This document shows positions 1-6,545 of a stretch of 6,591 nt of DNA, piece by piece (positions within the stretch are counted from its first letter, which is position 1; each line of letters begins with the position of its first letter). Position numbers and translations under genes: made by a program. Below the pieces are notes generated by a model that made no database searches, was not told the origin of the DNA, and saw only the letters and a list, made by a program, of their open reading frames with translations. Location: the NCBI GenBank assembly GCA_013298265.1, contig JAAFHE010000227.1, positions 1 to 6,591 on the forward strand, read 5' to 3'. The DNA is from Lysobacterales bacterium (lineage in GTDB: Bacteria; Pseudomonadota; Gammaproteobacteria; Xanthomonadales; Rhodanobacteraceae).

Positions 1-393
1 TCGCTGAACTTCGTCGTCGGTAATCGCAGCTACGCGAACTGGGCGCCGCAGCTGATGCTGTTCCCGGTGGCGAGCACCGAGGTCTGGAGCACCGGCGGTA
101 CCGCGGGTATCGCCACGGTCGAGGTGTTCCTGCGCCGCGTCGGGACCGGCAGCGGGCCCGGCGAACGCGTGCTGCTGCTCGACACGATGCGCGACGTGCC
201 GGCGCCGCAGGGACGCTATTCACGTCTGCTCGACACCACCGCGTTTGCCAATGGCGATTATGAGATTTTTGTACAGGCGACCGCGCCGGGCGGCCTCAAG
301 AGTCATCCGAGCTACGGCAACGAGGCCGAACTCTGGGATGCGGCGCAGCTATCGGGCGCGTACTACCCGATCCAGATCCGCATCCAGAACTGA
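1..393 (+). CDS. C-terminal fragment of an unrecognised protein, probable Ig-like domain
   Basis: The frame is open from the first base to a TGA at 391-393 and gives 130 residues; the start lies outside the window. I do not recognise the protein. The fragment is rich in alternating hydrophobic residues typical of beta strands. The stretch from about residue 35 (IATVEVFLRR) to about residue 100 (LLDTTAFANGDYEIFVQATA) follows the layout of bacterial Ig-like/cadherin-like beta-sandwich domains: a strand of the V-x-V-x-F type, then a D-T-x-x-x-x-N-G-x-Y turn leading into an A-rich strand. Such domains commonly end large secreted or surface proteins, so an extracellular role is plausible but is inference. 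The fragment contains no cysteine and no membrane segment, and it ends in a beta-like stretch (YYPIQIRIQN). It converges on the 476-1606 gene, 82 bases away. An internal ATG at 55 is in frame, but coding character continues upstream of it, so it is unlikely to be the true start. Confidence 0.7.
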   Translation, partial: SLNFVVGNRSYANWAPQLMLFPVASTEVWSTGGTAGIATVEVFLRRVGTGSGPGERVLLLDTMRDVPAPQGRYSRLLDTTAFANGDYEIFVQATAPGGLKSHPSYGNEAELWDAAQLSGAYYPIQIRIQN

Positions 394-444
394 GATGTGA
401 ACGCCGGCGAAGGCTGGAATCGATACAGGTTCGTTCCTGCCTTG

Positions 445-470
445 CCGCTTTGCGCGACTAGCGCGCAGCG
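445..470. terminator. Possible weak hairpin between convergent genes
   Basis: Positions 451-456 (TGCGCG) pair perfectly with 462-467 (CGCGCA) around the five-base loop ACTAG, and a G-T pair at 450/468 extends the stem. An alternative register adds CGCT/AGCG at the base (446-449 with 467-470). The hairpin sits in the 82-base gap between two genes that end facing each other, which is where a shared terminator is expected. Neither strand has a proper T-run after the stem, so a classic intrinsic terminator is not supported. It may act as an RNA 3' end structure or be incidental. Confidence 0.3.
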
Positions 471-475
471 AAAAT

Positions 476-1606
476 CTATTGACCTTGCCGTTTGCCGAGT
501 ACCGCGTCGGCGCAGCGCCGCGTGAGTGCGAGGTCCCGGAATGCTTTGAGCCGCGGCAGCACACCGCTCAGCAAGCTCCTGGCGAGGGCTATCTGGCCTT
601 GTCCGGCCAGCGCGAGCACGAGATGAGCTAGCGTGTAGTCGGCCATATACTCGAGCAGTGCGTTGTTTCCCGAAGCGCCCAGGGCGTCGGCCGCGAGGGA
701 TAGCTGTTCGACAGCCGCCGCATGGTGGCCGCGCGAAATCGATACGATACCGCTGGCATAGTTGAAGTAGGCTTCGGCCATGATGGTTTTCTCGGTGTCG
801 CGAACTTCTTCGAGAAGTGCCGCTGCTTCCTCGGTATGGCCCAATCGCCAAGCCAGAGTGGTGGCGTGGTCGATTATTTCGAGTGTTTCGCGTCCGGACA
901 GCTCTACGGCTTCGGCCTGAAGATCGGCCATGCCCTGCCAGTCCTGCGCCGCGCCGTAGATCGACGCGAGTCGACCGAGGTAGATGTGTTTAGGCAACGT
1001 TGTTCCGTGGTGGCGAACCGCTGCCAGTGCGCCGCGTAAGTCGCCCTGCGCGGCGACGGCGGCTGCATGACGAAATTCTGCGTCGATCTGTATCGAGCCG
1101 AGCCGGAAAAACTTGCGTAGCTGGCGCGCACGCCGACACAGCATGATCAGCTCATCCCAACGTGCCCAGGCCTGCGCATCGAGCATCCGGGCGTAGAGCC
1201 TCGACGGCAGTGCCGCCCACAACGGAAATAGCAACCCAACGACCGCGAGTATGAAGCTCAGCCGCTTGACGACGTCGAAAGGTGGGCCAGCGTACAAGGA
1301 CCACAGCGCCCAGATTGTCGTAGGGAGCCAGACGATCCAGTTGCCGGCGTAGATGGATCTCAGATCGGCGAGCGAGCCGCCACGGGTGAGGCGCGCTGCC
1401 ATTTCCTGGGTCGGCGTTACGCCTTCTGCCAGTACGACACCTTCGGCGTGCGACTGCGCTTCGGTTCGTGGATCGGTATGGAAACGGATTTCGCTGCAAC
1501 CCTGCAATTCAAGACGGTAGCGCGCAGCCGGCAGGTTTTCGGCCTGCACGCGGCCGGCATGATGCTTGCCGTCGCGATCTGTTGCTTCGTACAAAAATGC
1601 AGGCAT
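476..1606 (-). CDS. Membrane protein with GspF-like N-terminus and TPR-like helical C-terminal region
   Basis: The product has 376 residues from ATG at 1606 to TAG at 476-478. The frame stays open upstream to 1747, but that part overlaps the valS end and lacks coding character. MPAFLYEATDRDGK is a natural N-terminus, so I chose it even though the upstream GGCGAAACC is a poor ribosome binding site. Residues 1-45 resemble the start of type II secretion/type IV pilus inner-membrane proteins of the GspF/PilC family (P-A-F-x-Y-E-A-x-D-x-x-G-K, then an A-rich helix and an L-x-x-Q-G turn). The rest does not look like GspF. Two hydrophobic segments lie at about 89-108 and 115-135. After them comes an alpha-helical, alanine/leucine-rich region at about 140-370 with TPR-like helix pairs, for example near 178-200, 208-235, 250-268 and 280-309. 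An inner-membrane protein with a soluble TPR-like scaffold is the likely form; partner and function are unknown. It starts 37 bases after the valS stop on the same strand, so co-transcription with valS is likely. Confidence 0.85.
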   Translation of the reverse strand: MPAFLYEATDRDGKHHAGRVQAENLPAARYRLELQGCSEIRFHTDPRTEAQSHAEGVVLAEGVTPTQEMAARLTRGGSLADLRSIYAGNWIVWLPTTIWALWSLYAGPPFDVVKRLSFILAVVGLLFPLWAALPSRLYARMLDAQAWARWDELIMLCRRARQLRKFFRLGSIQIDAEFRHAAAVAAQGDLRGALAAVRHHGTTLPKHIYLGRLASIYGAAQDWQGMADLQAEAVELSGRETLEIIDHATTLAWRLGHTEEAAALLEEVRDTEKTIMAEAYFNYASGIVSISRGHHAAAVEQLSLAADALGASGNNALLEYMADYTLAHLVLALAGQGQIALARSLLSGVLPRLKAFRDLALTRRCADAVLGKRQGQ

Positions 1607-1643
1607 GTTGGTTTCGCCGCGCAGCAATGTCAGATGTATAAGC

Positions 1644-4417
1644 CTAGCCCAGCCGGCGCTGCTGCTCGCGCAAGCCATCGAGTTCGACACTGAAGGTCGC
1701 GAGACGCTGGCGCATTTCCTCGACCACTGCCGCCGGCGCATTCGCAACGAAGGTCGGCACGCCGAGCTTGGCGTTGCACTTGCCGATCTCGCCTTCGACG
1801 CGCGTGATTTCCTTGGCCAGGCGCGTCTTCTCCGCGCCGAGGTCGATGAGTCCTTCGAGCGGGATCAGCAGCTTCAGCTCGCCGACGATCGCGGCCGAGG
1901 CGGCCGGCTCGGCTTCGCCGGAATCGAGCCAGCGCTGGCTGTCGAGTTTCGCGAGGAACGCGATCTGCGCGCCGAATTTCTCCACGCGCGCGCGGTCGGT
2001 CGCCGTGCCTGCTACGTACAGCAGCGGAATCGCCTTGCCCGGCGCGAGGTTCATCTCGCTGCGGATGCGGCGTAGCTGCGAGATCACCGCCTTGAGCCAT
2101 TCGACCTCGGCCTCAGCGCCCGCGTCGGCGGCAATGTCGACGGCGCGCGGATAGTCCTGCAGCGAAACGCTGGGCGTCGCGATATGCAGGCGCGGCGCGA
2201 CGTTCTGCCAGATTTCCTCGGTGATGAACGGGATCAGCGGGTGCAGCGCACGCAGCAGCCGTTCCAGCGTGTAGAGCAGCGTATGGCGCGTGGAATCCGC
2301 CGCGGCCGCGTCGCTGCCGTTGAGCGCTGGCTTGGCCAGTTCGAGAAACCAGTCGCAGTACTCGTTCCAGGTGAATTCGTACAGCGCCTGCGACACGAGG
2401 TCGAAGCGATACGCGGCGAACTGTGTCTCGACGTCGGCGAGGCAGTGATGCAGGCGGGCGAGGATCCAGCGCTCCGCCTCGGTCTTCGGCGCGGGCACGG
2501 CGCCCGCGTCGACGCTGAAGCCTTCGCAGTTCATCAGCACGAAGCGCGCCGCGTTCCACAGCTTGTTGCAGAAGTTCTTGTAGCCGCCACAGCGGTCGAG
2601 GTCGAACTTGATGTCGCGGCCGTGGCTGGCGAGCGAGGCGAAGGTGAAGCGCAGCGCGTCGGCGCCGTAGGCGGCGATGCCGGCGGGATAGTCCTTGCGC
2701 GTGGACTTCTCGATCTTCGCCGCCATCTGCGGCTGCATCAGTCCGCCGGTGCGCTTGGCGACGAGGGCTTCGAGCTCGATGCCGTCGATCAGGTCGATCG
2801 GATCGAGGATGTTGCCCTTCGACTTGGACATCTTCTGTCCGTCCTTGTCGCGCACGAGGCCGGTGATGTAGACGTCCTTGAACGGTACCTCGCCGGTGAA
2901 ATGGTCGGTCATCATGATCATGCGCGCGACCCAGAAGAAGATGATGTCGAAGCCCGTGACCAGCACCGAAGTCGGCAGGTAGCGCGCGTAGCCGCGCTCG
3001 GCCATGGCCTTTTCGTTCGGCCAGCCCAGCGTCGAATGCGCCCATAGCGCCGAGGAAAACCAGGTTTCGAGCACGTCGTCCTCGCGCCGCAGCGCCGGGG
3101 CGGTGCCGCCATGCTTCGCGCTGGCCTGAGCAATGGCATCGGCCTCCTCGCGCGCCACGTAGCAGTTGCCGGCGTCGTCGTACCAGGCCGGGATGCGATG
3201 GCCCCACCAGAGCTGGCGGCTGATGCACCAGTCCTGGATGTTGCCCAGCCAATGGCGGTAGGTGTTGATCCAGTTCTCCGGCACGAAGCGCACCTTGCCG
3301 GTCTCGACGAGTTCGAGACCGCGTGCGGCAAGGCCTCCATCTTCACGAACCACTGCCAGGTCAGGTACGGCTCGATCACCTGGCCCGTGCGGTCGCCGCG
3401 CGGCACCTGCAGCTTGTGTTTCTTTTCCTCGACGAGCAGGCCGGCGGCCTCGAGATCGGCTAGCACGACCTTGCGCGCGTCGTAGCGGTCCAGACCCTGG
3501 TATTTCTCCGGCGCGTTGGCGTTGATCTTCGCCTCGTCGGTGAAGATGTTGATCGGTGCCAGGCCATGGCGCTGGCCGATGGCGTAGTCGTTGAAATCAT
3601 GCGCCGGCGTGATCTTGACGCAGCCGGTGCCGAATTCGCGCTCGACGTAGTCGTCGGCGATGATGGGGATCTCGCGTTCGCTCAGCGGCAGCGCGAGGGT
3701 CTTGCCGATCAGCGCGGCGTAGCGTTCGTCTTCCGGATGCACCGCGACGGCCACGTCCCCGAGCATGGTCTCCGGACGTGTCGTCGCGACGACGAGCGAA
3801 CCCGAACCGTCGGCCAGCGGATAGCGGATCGACCAGAGCTTGCCATCTTCCTCTTCGCTGACGACTTCGAGATCGGAGATCGCGGTCTTGAGCACCGGAT
3901 CCCAGTTGACCAGGCGCTGGCCGCGGTAGATCAGGCCCTGCTCGAACAGGCGCACGAAGGTTTCGCGCACCGCCTCCGACGGGATCTCGTCCATCGTGAA
4001 CATGGTGCGGTCCCAGTCGCCCGAGACGCCCATGCGCCGCATCTGCCGCTCGATGGTGTCGCCGGACTGCTGCTTCCACTCCCAGACGCGCTCGATGAAG
4101 GCGTCGCGGCCGAGCTCGTTGCGGCTCTTGCCCTCGGCGTTGAGCAGGCGTGTGACGACCATTTCGGTCGCGATGCCGGCGTGATCGGTGCCGAGCTGCC
4201 ACAGCGTGTCGCGGCCGCGCATGCGGTGGTAGCGGATCAGCGTGTCCATGATCGTGTGCTGGAACGCGTGGCCCATGTGCAGCGTGCCGGTCACGTTCGG
4301 CGGCGGCAGCAGGATGGCATAGGGTTCGCCCTGGCCGGAGGGCTTGAACCAGCCATTGCCCTCCCATTGCGCATACCACTTGGATTCGATCTGGCCGGGT
4401 TCGAAGCTCTTGTCCAT
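1644..4417 (-). CDS. valS: Valyl-tRNA synthetase, interrupted by a one-base frameshift
   Basis: This is the class I synthetase that charges tRNA-Val with valine in the cytoplasm. With one base restored near 3328 the protein is about 924 residues, a normal bacterial ValRS length. Numbered from ATG 4417, the HIGH signature is HMGH at 47-50 after PPPNVTGTL. The editing (CP1) domain shows [10 protein letters not shown] at about 212-221 and [16 protein letters not shown] at about 263-278. [15 protein letters not shown] lies at about 398-412, TWFSSALW near 452-459, and KMSKS at about 529-533 (codons at 2820-2834). [12 protein letters not shown] marks the anticodon-binding domain, and the last ~65 residues form the charged C-terminal coiled-coil arm. 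The 5' part (4417-3329) and the 3' part (3326-1644) are in different frames. I chose ATG 4417 because AAGG lies 11 bases upstream and [14 protein letters not shown] matches family N-termini; an in-frame TTG at 4453 has no ribosome binding site. Transcription probably starts from the TACAAT promoter near 4480. Identity is certain; whether the break is real is open. Confidence 0.95.
3326..3334 (-). other. valS: Frameshift site in valS
   Basis: On the minus strand the upstream frame reads W-F-V-K-M-E-A-L up to TTG at 3331-3329 and then runs into arginine- and serine-rich out-of-frame peptide. The downstream frame resumes family-like sequence at GCA (3326-3324) with A-R-G-L-E-L-V-E. Adding one base restores [13 protein letters not shown]. 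The missing base could be a G giving TTGGCC or a C giving GCCCTTG; both yield the same peptide, so the exact spot cannot be fixed. There is no slippery heptamer and no long homopolymer here, so programmed frameshifting is unlikely. Confidence 0.9.
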
Positions 4418-4479
4418 GACGTGAGTGACCTTGGCCCCGACGGCGGACGTCAAGGCGATAGCGGTAGAGGGATGCGCCG

Positions 4480-4509
4480 ATTGTACCGTCGGCCGGCTTT
4501 GCCGCCCAA
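4480..4509 (-). promoter_or_regulatory. Probable sigma-70-type promoter of valS
   Basis: On the minus strand there is a near-consensus -10 box TACAAT (4485-4480). A partial -35 box TTGGGC (4509-4504) lies 18 bases upstream of it and matches TTGACA at three of six positions. Transcription would begin near 4473, giving a leader of about 55 bases before the valS ATG at 4417. The -10 box is good and the -35 is weak, as is common in GC-rich gammaproteobacteria. No T-box or attenuator structure is evident in the short leader. Confidence 0.5.
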
Positions 4510-4519
4510 ACCCGCGCTA

Positions 4520-4548
4520 TTCCCGCCCCGTAGGAGCGCCGCTACACT
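4520..4548 (+). promoter_or_regulatory. Probable sigma-70-type promoter of the CNB-rhodanese gene
   Basis: TACACT at 4543-4548, within GCTACACTCGG, is a plausible -10 box of a kind I associate with Xanthomonadales promoters. TTCCCG at 4520-4525 sits 17 bases upstream but is a poor -35. Transcription would start near 4555, leaving a short leader of about 23 bases that carries the GGAGGG ribosome binding site. The promoter is arranged back to back with the valS promoter, with about ten bases between the two -35 positions. Confidence 0.4.
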
Positions 4549-4564
4549 CGGCCGGGCAAGCAAC

Positions 4565-4570
4565 GGAGGG
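4565..4570 (+). promoter_or_regulatory. Strong ribosome binding site that fixes the start of the CNB-rhodanese gene
   Basis: GGAGGG lies seven bases before the ATG at 4578, close to ideal spacing. The same frame is open further upstream to an ATG at 4425, but that segment runs through the divergent promoter region and has no coding character. The Shine-Dalgarno site therefore decides for 4578. Confidence 0.8.
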
Positions 4571-4577
4571 AGCGGGC

Positions 4578-5630
4578 ATGAGTGTCAATAGCGCCGATCT
4601 GGCCAAGCTTTACCCGCTGGATTCCCTGCGGCCGGAAAACCTGGAACAACTCGCGCGCGAAGCCACTACCGAGGACCTGGGCCGCGGCGCCGTGCTGTTT
4701 TCCGCCGGCGAGACCGACGAACACACGATTTTCGTGCTCTCGGGCCGGATCAAGGGCGAATATCCCGACGGCAAGGTCAAGGAGACCGACGCCTCGACCC
4801 TGCAGGGCCGCTATGCGCTCGGCGACATCCAGCCGCGCCGCTTCACCGCCACGGTGAACTCGATCAGCGCGACCGTCGCGCGCATCGACCGGCGCTACAT
4901 GGAAAAGATCATCTGCTGGGACCAGCTCTCCCGCTCCGAGAACTTCCGCCACTACGACGCCACGCCCGAGTCCAACCGCTGGGTATTCCGCCTGCTGCAG
5001 TCGCGCGTCATGCACAAGCTGCCGACCGCGGGCATCGAGCGCATGTTCCAGCGCTTCGAGCAGGTCGACGTGCGTGCCGGCGAGATCATCGTGCGCGAAG
5101 GCGAACCGGCCGATTATTTCTACGTGATCAAGGACGGCACCGCGTCGGTGTCCAAGAGCCTCGAGACCGGTGACTCCGTCGTCGCCTACCTCGTGCGCGG
5201 CGACAGCTTCGGCGAGGACGCGCTGCTCGCCAACACCGTGCGCAACGCGACCGTCGCCATGATCAAGGACGGCAAGCTCATGCGCCTGGCCAAGCGCGCC
5301 TTCGATGAGGTCATGAAGCCGCCGGCAGTGGACTGGCTGACGCCGGGCAAGGCGTCGATCTTCGCGCGCCAGGGCGCCGTCGTGCTCGACGTACGCATGC
5401 CCGAGGAATTCGAGCAGCGCGCGATCAAGGGTGCGCTGAACACGCCGTTGTATACCTTTCGCGAAACCGTCAACGCCTACGACCGGGCGAAGAAATACGT
5501 CGTCTACTGCAACACCGGCGAACGCAGCGCCGCGGCCGCATTCATCATGGCCAAGATGGGCTTCGAGGTTTACGCCTTGCAGGGCGGCATTTCGGGGATG
5601 ATCAAGCAGATCGACCGCAAGCCCGCGTAG
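4578..5630 (+). CDS. Tandem cyclic-nucleotide-binding-type domains fused to a rhodanese domain
   Basis: The product has 350 residues, with no signal peptide, no membrane segment and no recognisable DNA-binding helix-turn-helix. It is probably a cytoplasmic sensor or regulatory protein. Residues about 10-115 form a first CNB-type (CAP_ED) fold whose phosphate-binding cassette is degenerate: the usual F-G-E is replaced by ALGDIQPRRF. Residues about 150-250 form a second CNB domain with an intact-looking cassette: F211-G212-E213, then R222-N-A-T-V, where E213 and R222 correspond to the conserved ligand-contacting Glu and Arg of CRP-like domains. Residues about 255-347 form a rhodanese domain with VVLDVRMPEEFEQ at 268-280, the active-site loop C311-N-T-G-E-R-S317 and the typical ending ALQGGISGM. 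The catalytic cysteine is present, so persulfide/sulfurtransfer activity is possible. The ligand (cAMP, cGMP or other) and sulfur acceptor cannot be told from sequence. The gene is divergent from valS and has its own promoter and a strong ribosome binding site. Confidence 0.93.
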   Translation: MSVNSADLAKLYPLDSLRPENLEQLAREATTEDLGRGAVLFSAGETDEHTIFVLSGRIKGEYPDGKVKETDASTLQGRYALGDIQPRRFTATVNSISATVARIDRRYMEKIICWDQLSRSENFRHYDATPESNRWVFRLLQSRVMHKLPTAGIERMFQRFEQVDVRAGEIIVREGEPADYFYVIKDGTASVSKSLETGDSVVAYLVRGDSFGEDALLANTVRNATVAMIKDGKLMRLAKRAFDEVMKPPAVDWLTPGKASIFARQGAVVLDVRMPEEFEQRAIKGALNTPLYTFRETVNAYDRAKKYVVYCNTGERSAAAAFIMAKMGFEVYALQGGISGMIKQIDRKPA

Positions 5631-5830
5631 CGCGCCGGCTCACCGCCGGATGGCGTCGGCGTCGCAGCGCTTGAAAAGGACCGAGGCCGCCACGTCGCGA
5701 TCGACGCGATGCTCGCGGAGTGGTCGTCGGTTCCCTCAGCTCGAAAGCCACTTTCTGCGTGGTCCGTCGACGCGACGGCGCGGAAGTGCTGCGATCACGA
5801 GGAGCGGCGCCGCGTGTCGCAGGATCCGGA
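5631..5830. other. Gene-poor stretch between convergent genes
   Basis: About 200 bases follow the CNB-rhodanese stop with no convincing gene. The small open frames here give arginine/serine-rich peptides typical of chance frames in GC-rich DNA, and none has a ribosome binding site or recognisable motif. A weak hairpin (CCGGC 5635-5639 with GCCGG 5645-5649, five-base loop) lies just after the stop and has no T-run. I see no tRNA, repeat array or mobile element remnant. Confidence 0.5.
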
Positions 5831-5863
5831 TTCCCGCACGAGCCGGGCCGGCTCGTGCGGGAA
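5831..5863. terminator. Perfect 15-bp hairpin, probable transcription end or RNA-stabilising structure
   Basis: Positions 5831-5845 and 5849-5863 are exact reverse complements around a three-base loop (GGC); the arms start TTCCCGCACGAGCC and end GGCTCGTGCGGGAA. The stem is strongly GC-rich and lies 16 bases beyond the stop of the minus-strand gene that ends at 5880, and about 200 bases beyond the stop of the CNB-rhodanese gene. The convergent layout fits a bidirectional terminator. There is no T-run after the stem on either strand, so it may be a U-less terminator or a 3' end protector rather than a textbook intrinsic terminator. Confidence 0.6.
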
Positions 5864-5879
5864 GTTCATGCATTGTCGC

Positions 5880-6527
5880 TCAGAGGTAGCAGCCTGGGCC
5901 GACGCTATAGCTGAAACCATACGCTGTTACGGCCGGGAATCTCGCGCCCGGGCAGGTGACGGTGGCGTAGCTCGCGGAGTAGCAGGCGGTCGGATCGGCA
6001 TCGCTCACGGAGGCCGGTGCGGCGCCGGCTCCGATGCTGTTCTTGTAGACGGAGCCGATGATGGTTGACGCGAAGTTGGCGGTCGCTGCCACCGGGCCGG
6101 TCGCATTGCTGGCAACGCTGTAGCCGCTCGCTGACGTGCCGCCGTTCGCGGTAGCGCGGGCATAGATCTGCGTGGTGCCGCAATTGCCGGTCTTCTCGCT
6201 GACCATCTTGGATGCCGGCTGGGACAGCTCGGCAATCGACGCGTCCAGATCGTTGAGTGCGGCCTGCTCGGACCGGTTGAAGCCATCCGCCGAGTAGCTC
6301 CGTTCGAGCAGTGCACGATCATGCTTCATGATCGCGACCAGAGAGTCACGGCCTGCCTGATTGGTGGCGACATAGGACGCGTCGCCGCCGTTCTTGTTGG
6401 CGTACAGGCCTTCGCTGACTTGGGCGAGGCCTTCTTTCTGTGTCAGTACCTGATCGAGGGGGGTTTGCGCCATTGCGGCGCCGGAAATCATGGAGAGTGC
6501 GAGAATCGAAGTGCGGAAACGCATCAT
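5880..6527 (-). CDS. Hypothetical exported protein with four cysteines
   Basis: The product has 215 residues and ends with TGA at 5880-5882. The start is the first of two adjacent ATGs (6527 and 6524): GGAG lies seven bases upstream of the first, and the frame above it has no coding character. Residues 1-20 form a standard Sec signal peptide: R3 and R5, a hydrophobic core (ILALSMISGA), then A-M-A before Q21. The mature chain has two parts. Residues about 21-112 are charged and probably helical. Residues about 113-215 are rich in Ala, Ser, Thr, Gly and Tyr, and contain all four cysteines (C116, C182, C192, C213), the last two residues from the end region G-P-G-C-Y-L. Two disulfide bonds in the periplasm or outside the cell are plausible. 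I recognise no family or catalytic motif. There is no lipobox cysteine at the cleavage site, so it is not a lipoprotein. It faces the CNB-rhodanese gene tail to tail and appears to be a separate unit. Confidence 0.85.
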   Translation of the reverse strand: MMRFRTSILALSMISGAAMAQTPLDQVLTQKEGLAQVSEGLYANKNGGDASYVATNQAGRDSLVAIMKHDRALLERSYSADGFNRSEQAALNDLDASIAELSQPASKMVSEKTGNCGTTQIYARATANGGTSASGYSVASNATGPVAATANFASTIIGSVYKNSIGAGAAPASVSDADPTACYSASYATVTCPGARFPAVTAYGFSYSVGPGCYL

Positions 6528-6534
6528 TGGATGA

Positions 6535-6545
6535 CTCCGTGGTTG
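6535..6545 (-). promoter_or_regulatory. Ribosome binding site of the exported-protein gene
   Basis: On the minus strand the leader reads CACGGAGTCATCCA before ATGATG. GGAG is seven bases from the first ATG and ten from the second, which favours 6527 as the start. The rest of the leader up to the window edge contains no promoter that I can support. Confidence 0.6.

Noticed and set aside
1607..1747. Longer N-terminal extension of the 476-1606 gene into valS
   Set aside because: The extension overlaps the valS C-terminal arm, is Arg/Ser-rich, and the GspF-like N-terminus begins exactly at the 1606 ATG.
2184..3047. Plus-strand open frame of 287 codons opposite the valS 3' half
   Set aside because: It is an antisense shadow of the KMSKS and anticodon-binding part of ValRS, with composition bias only.
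2113..3252. Minus-strand open frame of 379 codons overlapping valS in another frame
   Set aside because: Arg/His-rich translation with no family resemblance; the overlapping valS frame explains the sequence.
3320..3345. Programmed ribosomal frameshift in valS
   Set aside because: There is no slippery heptamer or evident downstream pseudoknot, and no known ValRS is made this way; a lost base is simpler.
4529..4540. GTAGGAGCG as part of a dispersed repeat element
   Set aside because: Similar words occur in REP-like repeats of some gammaproteobacteria, but there is only one copy here with no paired arm, so it cannot be supported.
3566..4591. Long plus-strand open frame (341 codons) opposite valS
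   Set aside because: It lies antisense to strongly conserved ValRS sequence, has no ribosome binding site or recognisable motif, and has the Arg/Ala/Asp/Val-rich make-up of antisense frames in GC-rich DNA.
5650..6068. Small plus-strand open frames after the CNB-rhodanese gene
   Set aside because: Low-complexity Arg/Ser/Gly peptides with no ribosome binding site; the later part is antisense to the exported-protein gene.
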